Of a stretch of 64,000 bases of DNA, positions 1 to 14,107 are shown one piece after another. This DNA is from Alteromonas confluentis. Lineage in GTDB: Bacteria; Pseudomonadota; Gammaproteobacteria; Enterobacterales; Alteromonadaceae. The translations under genes were made by a program, and so were the position numbers. The stretch covers positions 213,933 through 277,932 of the forward strand of contig NZ_MDHN01000021.1 of NCBI RefSeq assembly GCF_001757105.1, in the 5' to 3' direction. The notes under the pieces were generated by a model. It was not told the DNA's origin. It did no database searches and was given only the letters and a program-made list of their open reading frames with translations. Numbering within the stretch: the first letter of the stretch is position 1; the number at the start of each line of letters is the position of its first letter.

Positions 1-1434
1 GGTACTTCTACTATCTTCTACGCGAATGCCATTGAAGGCGGAACCAAAGGTTTCCGTGACGGCTGGAATCGTTACCTGGTTAACCAGGACGGTAACAATG
101 CTTCTCGTATGAAACAAGATGGTGGTTCTATTCGTGCCACATTCGAGTTGGGCGAGTACACCTTAACCTCAATTAGTGCCTATGAAGACATGAGCTTCTA
201 CTCATTGGGCGACGTTGATGGTGGTTGTGCTAGCTGCGATCCTGCCTCTGCCCCGTTCTTCTCTGTAGAAACGGCTGGCGACAACGGTGCTAAGCAGTAT
301 TCTGAAGAACTGCGTCTTGCCAGCAACTTTGCCGGTCCGTTCAACTATCAAACCGGCCTTTTCTACTTCTATGAAAAAGCCACTAACGGCGATTTAGGCT
401 ACAGCACAGAAAACAACAATGCGCTGAATTCACTGAACGACCAGAAACAAACTAACCACACTGTCGGCGTATTCGTAAGCGGTTCTTACGATATTGCAGA
501 CGACTGGTCGGTATCTGGTGGTGTGCGCTGGACTAACGACACCAAAGAATTCAGCTCAATTGAAGTATTGGCAAACGGTGGCCAAACGGTAGCCGATCCG
601 CAAAGTGCTTATGCTGAAACTGACGAGTCAGAAATCAGCTGGGACATCTCTTCCAACTACACCCTGTCTGACGATGTTATGGTTTACGGCCGTATTGCCC
701 GTGGTTTCCGTGCACCTTCTATTGCTGGCACCCCCACCTACACCACTGCTGTGGACGCCGAGACGCTGATTTCTTATGAAGCCGGTGTGAAATCTACATT
801 GCTGGACGGCGATGCTCGCCTGAACGTGGCAGTATTCCGCTACGAAGTAGATGGCCAGCAATTAACGGCTGTTGGTGGTGAAGATAACGACACCCGTCTG
901 TTGAATGCTGATGAGTCTGTCGGTCAGGGTATTGAGGCCGAACTGGAATATGCGGTTACGCCAGACTTTATCATCACCGCTGCGGGTAGCTACAACGACA
1001 CGGAAATCAAAGACGCTGACTTAGGTGTTGCTGCATGTGGTTCAGGTTGTACAGTACTTGATCCAATCAACGACAACGGCTTTGCACTTATCAACGGCAA
1101 CAGCTTACCGCAAGCACCAGAATGGATTGGTAGTTTTACTGCCCGTTACACCATTCCAATGGAAAACGGCGATCTGTATTTCTTCACCGACTGGGCTTAC
1201 AAAAGCGAAACCAACCTTTTCCTGTATGAATCAACCGAATTCACAGCTGAAGCCGCGTTGGAAGGTGGTCTGAGAGTGGGATACCAGACTTACGACGGAT
1301 ATGAAGTGGCGCTGTGGTCACGTAATATTACCGACGTAGAAACCGTCACCGGTGCAATCGACTTTAACAACTTTACAGCCATTGCTAACCAGCCTCGTAC
1401 CTTCGGTATCGAACTGAAAGCAACGTTCTTCTAA
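1..1434 (+). CDS. TonB-dependent receptor, C-terminal part (5' end outside window)
   Basis: The frame is open from base 1, so the gene begins outside the window and only the last 477 residues are present. The visible part is outer-membrane beta-barrel: alternating aromatic/polar strands, the segment VYGRIARGFRAPSI typical of TonB-dependent receptors, and a C-terminus ending in Phe (ELKATFF) as needed for BAM-dependent insertion. Such receptors import bulky ligands (carbohydrate oligomers, siderophores, cobalamin) using TonB energy. The plug domain and TonB box are not visible, so the substrate cannot be read. The LacI-type regulator immediately downstream suggests a carbohydrate-linked receptor (inference). 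Family assignment is secure; substrate is unknown. Confidence 0.9.
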   Translation, partial: GTSTIFYANAIEGGTKGFRDGWNRYLVNQDGNNASRMKQDGGSIRATFELGEYTLTSISAYEDMSFYSLGDVDGGCASCDPASAPFFSVETAGDNGAKQYSEELRLASNFAGPFNYQTGLFYFYEKATNGDLGYSTENNNALNSLNDQKQTNHTVGVFVSGSYDIADDWSVSGGVRWTNDTKEFSSIEVLANGGQTVADPQSAYAETDESEISWDISSNYTLSDDVMVYGRIARGFRAPSIAGTPTYTTAVDAETLISYEAGVKSTLLDGDARLNVAVFRYEVDGQQLTAVGGEDNDTRLLNADESVGQGIEAELEYAVTPDFIITAAGSYNDTEIKDADLGVAACGSGCTVLDPINDNGFALINGNSLPQAPEWIGSFTARYTIPMENGDLYFFTDWAYKSETNLFLYESTEFTAEAALEGGLRVGYQTYDGYEVALWSRNITDVETVTGAIDFNNFTAIANQPRTFGIELKATFF

Positions 1435-1463
1435 GTTGTCACTGACTTTGCGTCAGAGCCGAT

Positions 1464-1494
1464 AAACGGGGCAGCATTCGCTGCCCCGTTTTGT
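1464..1494 (+). terminator. Rho-independent terminator after TonB receptor
   Basis: A perfect 12-bp stem (1464-1475 with 1480-1491) with an ATTC loop, GC-rich in the middle and running into TTTTG, lies 30 bases after the receptor stop codon. It should end the receptor transcript and separate it from the LacI gene. Confidence 0.85.
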
Positions 1495-1586
1495 GTCTGC
1501 CAGTGGTTATTACTGGTTATTCGCGCTCATCTGTCGTAAATTCAAAATGTTAACTTAGTTTTTACTGATACTTATAATTGAAATCT

Positions 1587-2600
1587 ATGCCCGGAAAACG
1601 AACAAGAACCGCCTCCTCAGCCCCAACACTAAAAGACGTTGCTAAGGAAGCGGGCGTATCCCTTGCCACAGCGTCTTATGCACTCAATGGTAAAGGTGCC
1701 ATTAGTAAACAAGTTACCGAGCGCGTGCGGGAAGTGGTGAAGCAGTTAGGCTATCAACCCAATACCGCTGCTCGCACCATGAAAACCGGCAGCAGCGCCA
1801 GCATAGGTTTGCTTTTACCTGATTTTCGATACCCACTGTTTTCTGAGCTTGCTACAGAAATAGAACAAGTGTGCGCCCAGCAGCATTATTCGGTGTTCTT
1901 TGCGAACAGCTACGCTAAGGCAGAAACGGAAATTGCGCGCACACAGCGCTTTGCGCAAAGCGGTGCAGATGGTCTGATTTGGTTTCCTGGCAGTCAACAA
2001 AACACCATCAACAACGCCACCCATGGTATGCCGGTGGTGGTCATCGACCGTGATTTAACCGATTTCGATGTAGTAACGCCAGACCATTTCGACGGTGGCG
2101 TGCAACAGGCTACGCATCTATTGGATTTGGGTCATCAACAGATTGGATTAATTTCTGGCCCGCGTCATGTTGATAACATGCAACTTCGCATTAATGGCAC
2201 CGTTAAAGTGGTAGAAGACAGCGACGCTGAAATCAAATGGATTTGCGAAACCGACTTTACTGATAAGTTATCGATTGAAGCAAAGACGTTGCTGAACAAG
2301 AAAAATGTCACCGCGATTATTGCAGGTAACGATACTATCGCCTTGAATATAATCCGCTACGCGGCAACGATTGGGCTGCGCGTGCCAGAGGATTTGTCAG
2401 TGGTAGGCTTTGATGATGTTGCTTGGTGTGAATTTATGACGCCGCAACTGACCAGCATAAAAATGCCTTTAGATGAAATGGCTGAAGAAGCAGTTTCCAT
2501 GTTATTACGTCGCAAAGAAAACCCAATGGCTTCAAGAAAAAAATGCACGGTTGGGGTTAGCCTTTCTGTTCGCCATTCAACGGCTCCCCTGTCGTTTTAA
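1587..2600 (+). CDS. LacI-family transcriptional regulator
   Basis: The N-terminal helix-turn-helix is clear (LKDVAKEAGVSLATASYALNG), followed by the hinge region QPNTAARTMKTGSS and a periplasmic-binding-protein-like sugar-sensing domain (IGLLLPDFRYPLFSELATEI; later AIIAGNDTIALNIIRYA and VVGFDDVAWCEFMTPQLTSI). About 337 residues is the normal family length. A TTG at 1578 could add three residues; neither start has a good ribosome binding site, so the ATG is preferred. Family members bind palindromic operators and are released or recruited by a small sugar. The adjacent TonB receptor is the likely target, but no operator was identified. Confidence 0.88.
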   Translation: MPGKRTRTASSAPTLKDVAKEAGVSLATASYALNGKGAISKQVTERVREVVKQLGYQPNTAARTMKTGSSASIGLLLPDFRYPLFSELATEIEQVCAQQHYSVFFANSYAKAETEIARTQRFAQSGADGLIWFPGSQQNTINNATHGMPVVVIDRDLTDFDVVTPDHFDGGVQQATHLLDLGHQQIGLISGPRHVDNMQLRINGTVKVVEDSDAEIKWICETDFTDKLSIEAKTLLNKKNVTAIIAGNDTIALNIIRYAATIGLRVPEDLSVVGFDDVAWCEFMTPQLTSIKMPLDEMAEEAVSMLLRRKENPMASRKKCTVGVSLSVRHSTAPLSF

Positions 2601-2621
2601 GTAAAGCACCGCTAAAAATTA

Positions 2622-2655
2622 AGGTCTGAGCACCCGTTCAGGCCTCACTATTATT
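2622..2655 (+). terminator. Probable terminator after LacI-family gene
   Basis: An 8-bp stem with one G-T pair (2622-2629 with 2638-2645) is followed by a T-rich stretch (ACTATTATTTCC). It sits about 20 bases after the stop codon. Confidence 0.5.
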
Positions 2656-2866
2656 TCCTCCCTATAAACCTACTATTCAAAATTACTTAAAAATCAAACA
2701 CCCCGCCAACCTGAACACTTTTTAAGCAAAAAAGGTTTGACGTTGTACAAAACCTGATCAACACTCAAATGTAAAATCAATGTTAATTATGTTAACTATT
2801 GATGATGACTAATAATTGAAAATAAGCGTAATGCTGCTTGCAGCCCTAATTACAAGGTGACAAACA

Positions 2867-3466
2867 ATGATCCTTAATCATTTACTCGGCATCTACACCC
2901 ATCCCCGTGAAGAATGGCAGGACATAGACAGACGACATGAAAGCAGTGTTTACGCATTGAGTCATATCGCCGTAATAGCACTTATTCCATCACTGGTAAC
3001 CTACTACTCTGGCGCGCATTTGGGTTGGAGCATTGGGGCTGGTGATTTAATCAAACTGACCGAATCCAGTGCTGCAATGCTGGCGGTTGGCATGTATTTC
3101 GGATTGATCGTGGGCGTACTGATCCTCACTTACATGATTCACGAACTCGCCAATGCGTTTGACGCAAAACCTAACTATACAGAATCGTTAGATCTTGCTG
3201 CCTATACCGCCACGCCACTTTTTATGACAGGTTTTGCAGGCCTTTACCCTGAACTGTGGTTTGTAATGGCCGTTGGCCTGGTCGGATTATCATACTCTGT
3301 TTATCTCCTTTACTCGGGAACGCCCATCATGATGCACATCCCGGACGGTAAAGGATTCATATATGCCAGCTCCGTAGTGACTTGCGGCCTGGTGTTACTC
3401 GCCATTCTAATGGCAAGCACCGTGATCATGTGGAGTATGGGCTTCGGCCCGGTATACGTTCACTGA
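2867..3466 (+). CDS. Yip1-domain inner-membrane protein
   Basis: 199 residues with about five hydrophobic membrane segments. The start MILNHLLGIYTHPREEWQDI is characteristic of the bacterial Yip1 (PF04893) family: a short amphipathic N-terminus with the P-x-x-x-W signature, then membrane spans. The ATG has a good ribosome binding site (AAGGTG seven bases upstream). The gene stands alone, convergent with purF and sharing a terminator with it. The function of bacterial Yip1 proteins is not established; nothing in the context gives a specific role. Confidence 0.75.
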   Translation: MILNHLLGIYTHPREEWQDIDRRHESSVYALSHIAVIALIPSLVTYYSGAHLGWSIGAGDLIKLTESSAAMLAVGMYFGLIVGVLILTYMIHELANAFDAKPNYTESLDLAAYTATPLFMTGFAGLYPELWFVMAVGLVGLSYSVYLLYSGTPIMMHIPDGKGFIYASSVVTCGLVLLAILMASTVIMWSMGFGPVYVH

Positions 3467-3494
3467 TCACATTATTACATCCATATCCTTACGC

Positions 3495-3524
3495 AAAAGC
3501 CGCTCGAATGAGCGGCTTTTTATT
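3495..3524. terminator. Bidirectional terminator between Yip1 gene and purF
   Basis: An 11-bp perfect stem (3495-3505 with 3510-3520) with a GAAT loop has A-runs on its left and T-runs on its right, so it works in both directions. It lies between the two convergent genes. Confidence 0.85.
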
Positions 3525-3546
3525 GGTTCGGCGCGGATAACTTAAC

Positions 3547-5067
3547 TCAGTTATCAGAATCCATATTGTGCATTTCAAGATTTGACAGCTCTGCCTGAAC
3601 CACCGGGCTCTTCGACGCTTCACTACGCGCCATGTCGATACGTTCAAGGTAAGCCTGGTCAACGTCTCCGGTAATGTAGTTACCGTCGAATACCGAGGTT
3701 TCGAACTCTTCGATAGACGGGTTTTCTTCCCGAACGGCAGCAACGAGATCGCTGATATCCTGGAAAATCAAACCATCTGCCTGAATAAGGTCGGCGATCT
3801 GATCAATCTCACGGCCATACGCAACCAGTTCGTTCGCTGATGGCATATCAATACCATAAACGTTAGGGAAACGAATTTCCGGTGCTGCAGAAGCGAAGTA
3901 CACTTTCTTCGCACCCGACTCACGGGCCATCTCAATGATTTGGCCTGAAGTGGTACCACGTACAATAGAATCGTCGACCAGCAGAACCGTTTTGTCTTTA
4001 AATTCTGAAGAGATCGCGTTGAGTTTACGACGTACAGACTGCTTTCGCATTGCCTGACCCGGCATGATAAACGTACGACCGATATAGCGGTTTTTCACGA
4101 AACCCTGACGATATGGCAAGTCCAGGGTGTTGGCGATTTGCAGCGCCACATCCATGGAAGTTTCGGGAATAGGAATAACCACGTCGATATCGAGGTCAGC
4201 CCACTCACGGGCAATTTTCTCACCCAATTTACGGCCCATGTTTACTCGCGACGCATACACGGAAATACCGTCGATAAAGGAATCAGGACGGGCGAAATAT
4301 ACGAATTCGAAAATACAAGGAACGGTAACCGGATTCTCGGCACATTGCTGTGTGAAAAGCTCACCCTTTTCAGTGATATAAACGGCTTCGCCAGGCGCAA
4401 CGTCACGGATGAAGGTAAAACCAACAGCATCCAGGGCAACACTTTCAGAGGCAACCATGTATTCGTCACCCAGCTCGGTTACGCGCTTACCCAATGCAAG
4501 CGGGCGAATACCGTGGGGGTCGCGGAAAGCCACAACGCCCTGACCGATAATCGCTGCAACAACCGCATAGGCGCCGCGAATTTTCTTATGTACGTTGGTT
4601 ACCACTTTAAACACATCTTTCGGCGACACGGTTAGGTCTGTGCACTGCTGCAGCTCATGGGCCATGATGTTCAGCAACAGTTCCGAGTCGGATGAGGTGT
4701 TTATATGACGGCGGGCAATACGAAATACTTCGTCTTGCAGCTCGTGGGCGTTGGTCAGGTTGCCGTTATGCGCAAACGCAATACCAAACGGCGAGTTAAC
4801 GTAAAACGGCTGCGCCTCTGCTGAGCTGGAAGTACCGGCGGTTGGATAGCGAACATGGCCAATACCCATGTTGCCCGTTAGGCGTTTCATATGACGGGTA
4901 TGGAAAACATCCCGCACCAGACCGTTGGCCTTTCTCAGATTGAACCGACTCTGGTCAATCGTAATGATACCAGCAGCATCCTGTCCGCGGTGCTGTAACA
5001 CTGTTAAGCCATCATACAGTGACTGAGCAACAGGTGTTTTACCAACAATTCCGACAATACCACACAT
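3547..5067 (-). CDS. purF: Amidophosphoribosyltransferase (glutamine PRPP amidotransferase)
   Basis: First committed step of purine synthesis: PRPP plus glutamine to 5-phosphoribosylamine. The N-terminal Ntn-hydrolase domain starts MCGIVGIVG, giving the catalytic Cys after Met removal, with HRGQDAAGI nearby. The C-terminal phosphoribosyltransferase domain has the PRPP loop [15 protein letters not shown]. At 506 residues it matches the family. cvpA lies 14 bases upstream on the same strand, the classical cvpA-purF order of gammaproteobacteria. In E. coli this operon is repressed by PurR, but I did not find a convincing PurR box upstream of cvpA. Confidence 0.98.
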   Translation of the reverse strand: MCGIVGIVGKTPVAQSLYDGLTVLQHRGQDAAGIITIDQSRFNLRKANGLVRDVFHTRHMKRLTGNMGIGHVRYPTAGTSSSAEAQPFYVNSPFGIAFAHNGNLTNAHELQDEVFRIARRHINTSSDSELLLNIMAHELQQCTDLTVSPKDVFKVVTNVHKKIRGAYAVVAAIIGQGVVAFRDPHGIRPLALGKRVTELGDEYMVASESVALDAVGFTFIRDVAPGEAVYITEKGELFTQQCAENPVTVPCIFEFVYFARPDSFIDGISVYASRVNMGRKLGEKIAREWADLDIDVVIPIPETSMDVALQIANTLDLPYRQGFVKNRYIGRTFIMPGQAMRKQSVRRKLNAISSEFKDKTVLLVDDSIVRGTTSGQIIEMARESGAKKVYFASAAPEIRFPNVYGIDMPSANELVAYGREIDQIADLIQADGLIFQDISDLVAAVREENPSIEEFETSVFDGNYITGDVDQAYLERIDMARSEASKSPVVQAELSNLEMHNMDSDN

Positions 5068-5081
5068 GAGCGTTACCTATA

Positions 5082-5570
5082 TCAAGCGGTTTTTAGAAAA
5101 CTGGAGCCGTCTTTCACAAAGGTGAAAAACCACTCAATAATGACACCGAATTCCGGAATGAGCAGTGATTGTCCCCACCACCCGGTATTCACCGCATCAG
5201 TAAATGTATCCATAAAGAACAATAGTGCGCTTACCATCAGTGCGCCACGTAAAGCGCCAAAAATCGCACCTAGCGCACGGTCGGTGCCGGATAATCCCGA
5301 CGCCTGAACGAGTTGTCCGACGACATGATTGAACATGCCACCAAGCACCAGGATTACGATAAACAACACCACTATCGCCGCGCCATTGCGCAGCGTTGGA
5401 TCTTCAATTTGCGAAAAATAGACAGCAAGATCGGCATGAAATTCACTGGCAATAAACAGTGCACCGAACCAGACTACTAGGGAGATGGCTTCTTTCACGA
5501 AGCCACGCATCACACTTATCAGGGCAGAAACCACGATAATACCGAGAATGGAAAAGTCGACCCAATTCAT
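5082..5570 (-). CDS. cvpA: CvpA family inner-membrane protein
   Basis: 162 residues with four hydrophobic spans starting MNWVDFSILGIIVVSALISV, typical of CvpA. The protein was named for colicin V production and is a small inner-membrane protein linked to envelope stress and bile tolerance in enteric bacteria; its molecular role remains unclear. It is immediately upstream of purF and almost certainly cotranscribed with it. Confidence 0.93.
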   Translation of the reverse strand: MNWVDFSILGIIVVSALISVMRGFVKEAISLVVWFGALFIASEFHADLAVYFSQIEDPTLRNGAAIVVLFIVILVLGGMFNHVVGQLVQASGLSGTDRALGAIFGALRGALMVSALLFFMDTFTDAVNTGWWGQSLLIPEFGVIIEWFFTFVKDGSSFLKTA

Positions 5571-5774
5571 GAAGCGTTATGTTATCCGTCTGTCGTTGAA
5601 CACGCAGTAAATCAGCCTCGCTGCGAGATGGCGCGCATTCTAACAGAAGCCTAAAAGATTACCAATGCGAAATCTGCCCGATAATTTTTATAAGCTGCCG
5701 TTATGGTAAGAAAAGTTTCCGCCCATAGAGGGTATTGCCAAAGCCAGAACGTCGACATTCAACGCAATGCGGGA

Positions 5775-6356
5775 TCAGTCCACCTTAAACGGTGCGACCT
5801 TACCTTTGAGGCCCGTGATATCCTGAAGATGCGGCAATGCCTTTTGTAACTTGTCTTTGTTTATATCTGGCCCGACAAATACTTTCGTAAGCGGGCCAGA
5901 ACGTGTTTCGATTGGGCGGCTGAACGCGCGGTAACCCGCTTTCTCAAGTTTTTCCAGCAGTTGCCCTACGTTCTTTTGATGTCTGAAACTACCCAGTTGA
6001 ACAACCCAACTGCCATCTTGTGGTTCAGCCGAAGGCTTTTCTACCACGGTCTGGCTTGCGAGCTTATCTTCAACCTGATTTTTGGCGGCTTCAGCCGGCG
6101 CCGCGGTTTGCGTTTGCGAATCGTCGACTGCGGGTTCGTCTACCACTTCAAGCGGCCGCTGGGTTACACCAGCAACACGCTCAGTTGGAAAAGGTTCCGG
6201 ATTCACAATAGGCTTCTTCGCTGGAGTTGCCGGCACGCTCACGAATGCATCGTTATTGGTTTCTTTTTTTCTATCAAGAAAATCCGGCAAAAAAATGACT
6301 GCCAGAGCAACTACAATCACTGTGCCGACCAGCCGGTTAGATAGCGCCGAGGTCAC
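5775..6356 (-). CDS. dedD: SPOR-domain cell division protein, DedD-like
   Basis: 193 residues: a short cytoplasmic N-terminus, one membrane segment (residues about 8-25, LVGTVIVVALAVIFLPDFL), a Pro/Glu/Ala-rich periplasmic linker, and a C-terminal SPOR domain (WVVQLGSFRHQKNVGQLLEKL). SPOR domains bind denuded septal peptidoglycan, placing this protein at the division site. The start is GTG with AGGAG upstream. It is nine bases downstream of folC in the accD-folC-dedD-cvpA-purF order conserved in enterics. Confidence 0.9.
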   Translation of the reverse strand: MTSALSNRLVGTVIVVALAVIFLPDFLDRKKETNNDAFVSVPATPAKKPIVNPEPFPTERVAGVTQRPLEVVDEPAVDDSQTQTAAPAEAAKNQVEDKLASQTVVEKPSAEPQDGSWVVQLGSFRHQKNVGQLLEKLEKAGYRAFSRPIETRSGPLTKVFVGPDINKDKLQKALPHLQDITGLKGKVAPFKVD

Positions 6357-6365
6357 GATTAACTC

Positions 6366-7649
6366 CTATTGGATACTTCTGTCCCTGTGAAACGTTAATA
6401 CATCCGCAACGGTAAGAAAAGAACCGAACACCAGGATGCGATCATTCTGCCCGGCCTGCTCTCTGGCTGCGTTATAAGCGTCAGTAACGGAACCGAAAGC
6501 GGCGGCATATTGTTTTTGGTGTGGCTGCAGATGAGACATCAGGATGTCGCCGCTGAGTCCCCGGGGGCCACTGGTATTACCAAGGTACCATTTGGCCTTC
6601 ACAGTTGCCAGTTCATCAAGTGTCGCGGCTAAAGATTTGTCCGCTAACATACCCACTACAATATGCAATTCACCGTTTAACCCTTTGTCAGCCCAATCGC
6701 GCATGAGGGCGCAAGCCTGAGGATTGTGCGCCACATCAACCAGTACATCCGGTTGACTGGCGATTTGCTGTCGTCGGCCCGGTACATTTACCGTTTCGAC
6801 CAACTGTTTGAGTTGTTCAGCAGTGGGGAACCAATTCAATCGCTTGAGTGCAGCCAGTGCCGTTGCGGTATTTTGCAGCGGAATGCGTGGCATAGGCAGC
6901 CAGTCGGTGATGACATCGTCACACTGCCAACGCCAGTTTTCGACGTTGGTTTCCACACAAAAGTTCCGCTTTGCCCACCAGGTATCCACCTTGTGCTGCG
7001 TTACATATTCATCGAGGGTTGCCGGCGGATCGAGTTCGCCTACCACTGCAATGCCGTTATCGCGCATGATACCGGCTTTCTCCACGGCAATAAGTTCACG
7101 GGTATCGCCCAGCCAATCCATGTGATCGAGGCCAATGGTAGTAATAACCGCTAAGTCCGGCTCGATGATATTGGTGGCATCAAGACGCCCCCCCAAGCCC
7201 ACTTCAAGTATCACCACGTCCACGTTTGCTTTGCGCATCATTAACATAGCGGCGAGTGTGCCGAACTCAAAATAGGTTAGCGTAATGTCGCCACGAGCTC
7301 GTTCTATTTCCGCAAAAGCGATGCAGTAGGCTGATTCAGCTTCGACATCACCATTAATGCGCGCGCGCTCGCGATAATCTAACAAATGCGGTGAGGAATA
7401 GACACCGGTGGTTTTTCCCTGCATTAGACAGGCTTGCTCGATAAAACGACACGTGGTGCCCTTGCCATTGGTACCAGCAACGGTGATAACAGTTTGATCG
7501 GGAAATTGAAGGGAAAGGTTGTCAGCGACTTGTTTAACCCGGGTCAGCCCCATGTCAATGGATGACGGGTGAATTGACTCGAGATGAGTGAGCCACTGCG
7601 TCAGAGAATCATGCTCTGACGCAGTAAAAGGAGAAGATTGATTGTTCAC
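6366..7649 (-). CDS. folC: Bifunctional folylpolyglutamate synthase / dihydrofolate synthase
   Basis: Adds glutamate to dihydropteroate and to tetrahydrofolates, using ATP. The Mur-ligase-type P-loop TVAGTNGKGTTCRFIE lies near residue 55, followed by SSPHLLDYRERARING and the Mg/ATP region ILEVGLGGRLDATNI. Length 427 residues fits FolC. It begins at GTG directly after the accD stop codon with no gap, implying translational coupling. Confidence 0.97.
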   Translation of the reverse strand: MNNQSSPFTASEHDSLTQWLTHLESIHPSSIDMGLTRVKQVADNLSLQFPDQTVITVAGTNGKGTTCRFIEQACLMQGKTTGVYSSPHLLDYRERARINGDVEAESAYCIAFAEIERARGDITLTYFEFGTLAAMLMMRKANVDVVILEVGLGGRLDATNIIEPDLAVITTIGLDHMDWLGDTRELIAVEKAGIMRDNGIAVVGELDPPATLDEYVTQHKVDTWWAKRNFCVETNVENWRWQCDDVITDWLPMPRIPLQNTATALAALKRLNWFPTAEQLKQLVETVNVPGRRQQIASQPDVLVDVAHNPQACALMRDWADKGLNGELHIVVGMLADKSLAATLDELATVKAKWYLGNTSGPRGLSGDILMSHLQPHQKQYAAAFGSVTDAYNAAREQAGQNDRILVFGSFLTVADVLTFHRDRSIQ

Positions 7650-8495
7650 TTAGTTTGGACGATGCATCTTTTCTAACAGGCCGTGTAATTTATCACGCAT
7701 TTTACGACGGTCAACAATCATGTCGATGGCCCCCTTTTCCAGCAGGAATTCACTGCGCTGGAAGCCCTCCGGCAGGGTTTCACGTACTGTTTGCTCGATA
7801 ACGCGAGGACCCGCAAAACCGATAAGTGCTTTTGGCTCAGCGACATTGATGTCGCCCAGCATGGCCAAACTGGCTGATACACCACCCATGGTCGGGTCGG
7901 TGAGTACCGAAATGTAAGGCAGACCTTTTTCGCTCATTTTCGCTAACGCAGCAGACGTCTTTGCCATTTGCATCAGTGACATCAGCGCTTCTTGCATGCG
8001 GGCACCGCCAGATGCAGAGAAACAAATCAATGGCATGTTGTGCTCAAGACAGGCATTAACCGCAGCAACAAAACGTGCGCCTACCACAGAGGCCATAGAG
8101 CCACCCATAAATGCGAATTCAAAAGACGCAACCACGACAGGCATGCCTTTCAGCTTGCCCTGCATCACGATTAACGCGTCTTTTTCGTTAGTGCTCTTTT
8201 GCGCCGCAGTGATGCGATCTTTATAACGCTTGGAGTCTTTAAACTTCAGCAAATCTTGCGGTTCTAAATCACCCCCTAATTCTTTACGGTCGCCCGCGTC
8301 GAGGAAAGAATCGATACGCTTACGGGCGTTAATGCGCATGTGGTTGTCACACTTAGGACATACCTCTAGCAGCTTTTCCAGTTCCTGTTTATAAAGCACA
8401 GCCTGGCAGCTGGTACATTTTGTCCAGACACCTTCAGGTACGTTACCTTTGGTTGATGTCTGAGTCTTAGGCAGAATTTTTTGAATCCAGCTCAT
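7650..8495 (-). CDS. accD: Acetyl-CoA carboxylase carboxyltransferase subunit beta
   Basis: Beta half of the carboxyltransferase that transfers CO2 from carboxybiotin to acetyl-CoA, the first step of fatty acid synthesis. The N-terminal four-Cys zinc ribbon is present (CTSCQAVLY and VCPKCDNH), followed by the crotonase-like domain with [14 protein letters not shown] and [18 protein letters not shown]. 281 residues, as expected. The 190-base upstream leader contains a direct repeat and a FadR-like site, described separately. Confidence 0.98.
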   Translation of the reverse strand: MSWIQKILPKTQTSTKGNVPEGVWTKCTSCQAVLYKQELEKLLEVCPKCDNHMRINARKRIDSFLDAGDRKELGGDLEPQDLLKFKDSKRYKDRITAAQKSTNEKDALIVMQGKLKGMPVVVASFEFAFMGGSMASVVGARFVAAVNACLEHNMPLICFSASGGARMQEALMSLMQMAKTSAALAKMSEKGLPYISVLTDPTMGGVSASLAMLGDINVAEPKALIGFAGPRVIEQTVRETLPEGFQRSEFLLEKGAIDMIVDRRKMRDKLHGLLEKMHRPN

Positions 8496-8511
8496 AGTAA
8501 GGAAAATCCTT

Positions 8512-8566
8512 TGTTATCTGTAACCATGCTTAGTTGGTGGTTAACTGTTGTCTGTAACCGTGTTTA
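8512..8566. repeat. Imperfect direct repeat in accD leader
   Basis: Two 21-base copies (8512-8532 and 8546-8566), identical at 18 of 21 positions and sharing the core TCTGTAACC, lie 34 bases apart, about three helical turns, just upstream of accD. This could be a tandem protein-binding site or a local duplication; no factor is recognised. Confidence 0.4.
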
Positions 8567-8642
8567 TTTATTGGAGCACAGTATTTGAAAAAATCGATAT
8601 AGCCGCCTATTAGACCACATATCGGTAAACAGTAAAAAGTAA

Positions 8643-8659
8643 AACTGGTCTAAGAAGTC
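8643..8659. promoter_or_regulatory. FadR-like operator upstream of accD
   Basis: AACTGGTCTAAGAAGTC matches 13 of 17 positions of the gammaproteobacterial FadR consensus AACTGGTCTGACCAGTT, with the left half perfect. It lies about 150 bp upstream of accD. FadR activates several lipid-synthesis genes in enterics, so activation of accD is plausible. A half-site match alone could be chance; the case is strengthened by other sites in this window. Confidence 0.4.
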
Positions 8660-8688
8660 AGCCTGTTCACCGACAGTTTACACGGCTT

Positions 8689-9480
8689 TCAGCTTTCTGG
8701 CAGAAACAGCGGTCCTAACGGCTTGCGCGGCAAGTCGAAGGTTTCCGGATAGGTCACATCCACCAGGTATAGGCCGTTCGGTTTCGCGGTAGCTGCCGCC
8801 TTGGTGCGATCCTTCACTGCCAGTAATTCAGCTATCCAACTAACCGGTTGCTCGCCGCAGCCCACTTTAATTAGCGAGCCCACAATATTGCGCACCATAT
8901 GATGCAAGAATGCATTCGCTCGAATATCGACAATGACATAAGCCCCCTGCCGATACACAGAAACATCCGTTACGTTTCGAAATGGAGTTTTTGACTGACA
9001 ATGAGACGCGCGGAAGGACGTAAAATCCTGTTCACCGATAACAGCCTGAGCAGCCTCATGCATGAGCGCGGCATCTAATGGCTGATATTCATGGGTAACG
9101 CCGTTTAGCAAGATGGCCGGGCGTAACGTGGCATTGTAAATGACATAACGATAACGGCGGTGTGAGGCGGAAAAACGCGCGTGAAAATCGTCGCTGACGT
9201 TCTTTACCCAACGCACAGCAATCGAATCTGGCAGATTGGTGTTCACGCCCATGGTCCAGGCGCGATCAGGACGCTCACCATCGAAATCAAAATGCACCAC
9301 CTGCCCGGTAGCATGCACGCCGGCATCGGTGCGACCGGCACACTGCACATCAATGGTAGTATTGGCGACAGCGGAGAGCGCTTTCTCCAGATATCCCTGC
9401 ACACTCGGTAATTTCTGCTGACGCTGCCAGCCGAAGTGTGCGGCGCCATCGTACTCGACGCCCAGGGCTATTCTTGCCAT
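8689..9480 (-). CDS. truA: tRNA pseudouridine(38-40) synthase
   Basis: Isomerises uridines 38-40 of the tRNA anticodon stem. The catalytic Asp lies in [18 protein letters not shown], and the N-terminus [21 protein letters not shown] is diagnostic. 263 residues. It sits downstream of fimV on the same strand, as in other gammaproteobacteria. Confidence 0.97.
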   Translation of the reverse strand: MARIALGVEYDGAAHFGWQRQQKLPSVQGYLEKALSAVANTTIDVQCAGRTDAGVHATGQVVHFDFDGERPDRAWTMGVNTNLPDSIAVRWVKNVSDDFHARFSASHRRYRYVIYNATLRPAILLNGVTHEYQPLDAALMHEAAQAVIGEQDFTSFRASHCQSKTPFRNVTDVSVYRQGAYVIVDIRANAFLHHMVRNIVGSLIKVGCGEQPVSWIAELLAVKDRTKAAATAKPNGLYLVDVTYPETFDLPRKPLGPLFLPES

Positions 9481-9554
9481 GTAACTCTGCCTCTTGTAAA
9501 AAATCGGCTAAGTGTAGTCAGGCGCCCTGCCAGATGCAAGACGCGCGGGAGATT

Positions 9555-13733
<4,179 letters not shown>

Positions 13734-14107
13734 AGCGTTCCTATATGCCCTCAAGCGTACACCGGAAGAGATATTCCAGTTGGCCAGGCCAGGTGGTGTA
13801 ACCGGTACACGGACAAGCCGGCACACCGCTGCCTGTTATTCTTATAATGTCAGAGCTTGTTTGCTCGTAACGTGCCAGTCCGACTGGCGAGTCAGAAAAC
13901 CGTCACTATCAGAAATATTCCTGTAGATTCACGGTTTTACGCAAACTTCAATCCATGATGATAATTTGCACTTAACCGTTACCAAAACTATAAACCAGTT
14001 AACGGTAACTATCTAGAAAAACGCAAATTTCGGTGCAGGCACGTTAATTTGCTTTAGAAAGGTTATCGGCAGGCCGGCGCAGAAGTTTACCCCTGCGCCG
14101 GTTTGAC
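13734..14107. other. Intergenic region between asd and fimV
   Basis: 374 bases with no supported gene. It should hold the fimV promoter (fimV reads leftward from 13733) and the asd 3' hairpin described separately. No tRNA or other structured RNA was recognised. Confidence 0.5.
14074..14101 (-). terminator. Strong hairpin just after asd
   Basis: A perfect 9-bp GC-rich stem (14074-14082 with 14093-14101) starts a few bases beyond the asd stop codon. The minus-strand side lacks a clean T-run, so it may be a weak terminator or a 3'-end stabilising hairpin. Confidence 0.5.

Noticed and set aside
2777..2802. Imperfect inverted repeat upstream of the Yip1-like gene
   Set aside because: One arm has an extra base and the region is AT-rich, so a chance repeat is likely; no regulator neighbour supports it.
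4138..4635. Plus-strand 165-codon open frame within purF
   Set aside because: Antisense to the highly conserved purF coding region and without protein-like features.
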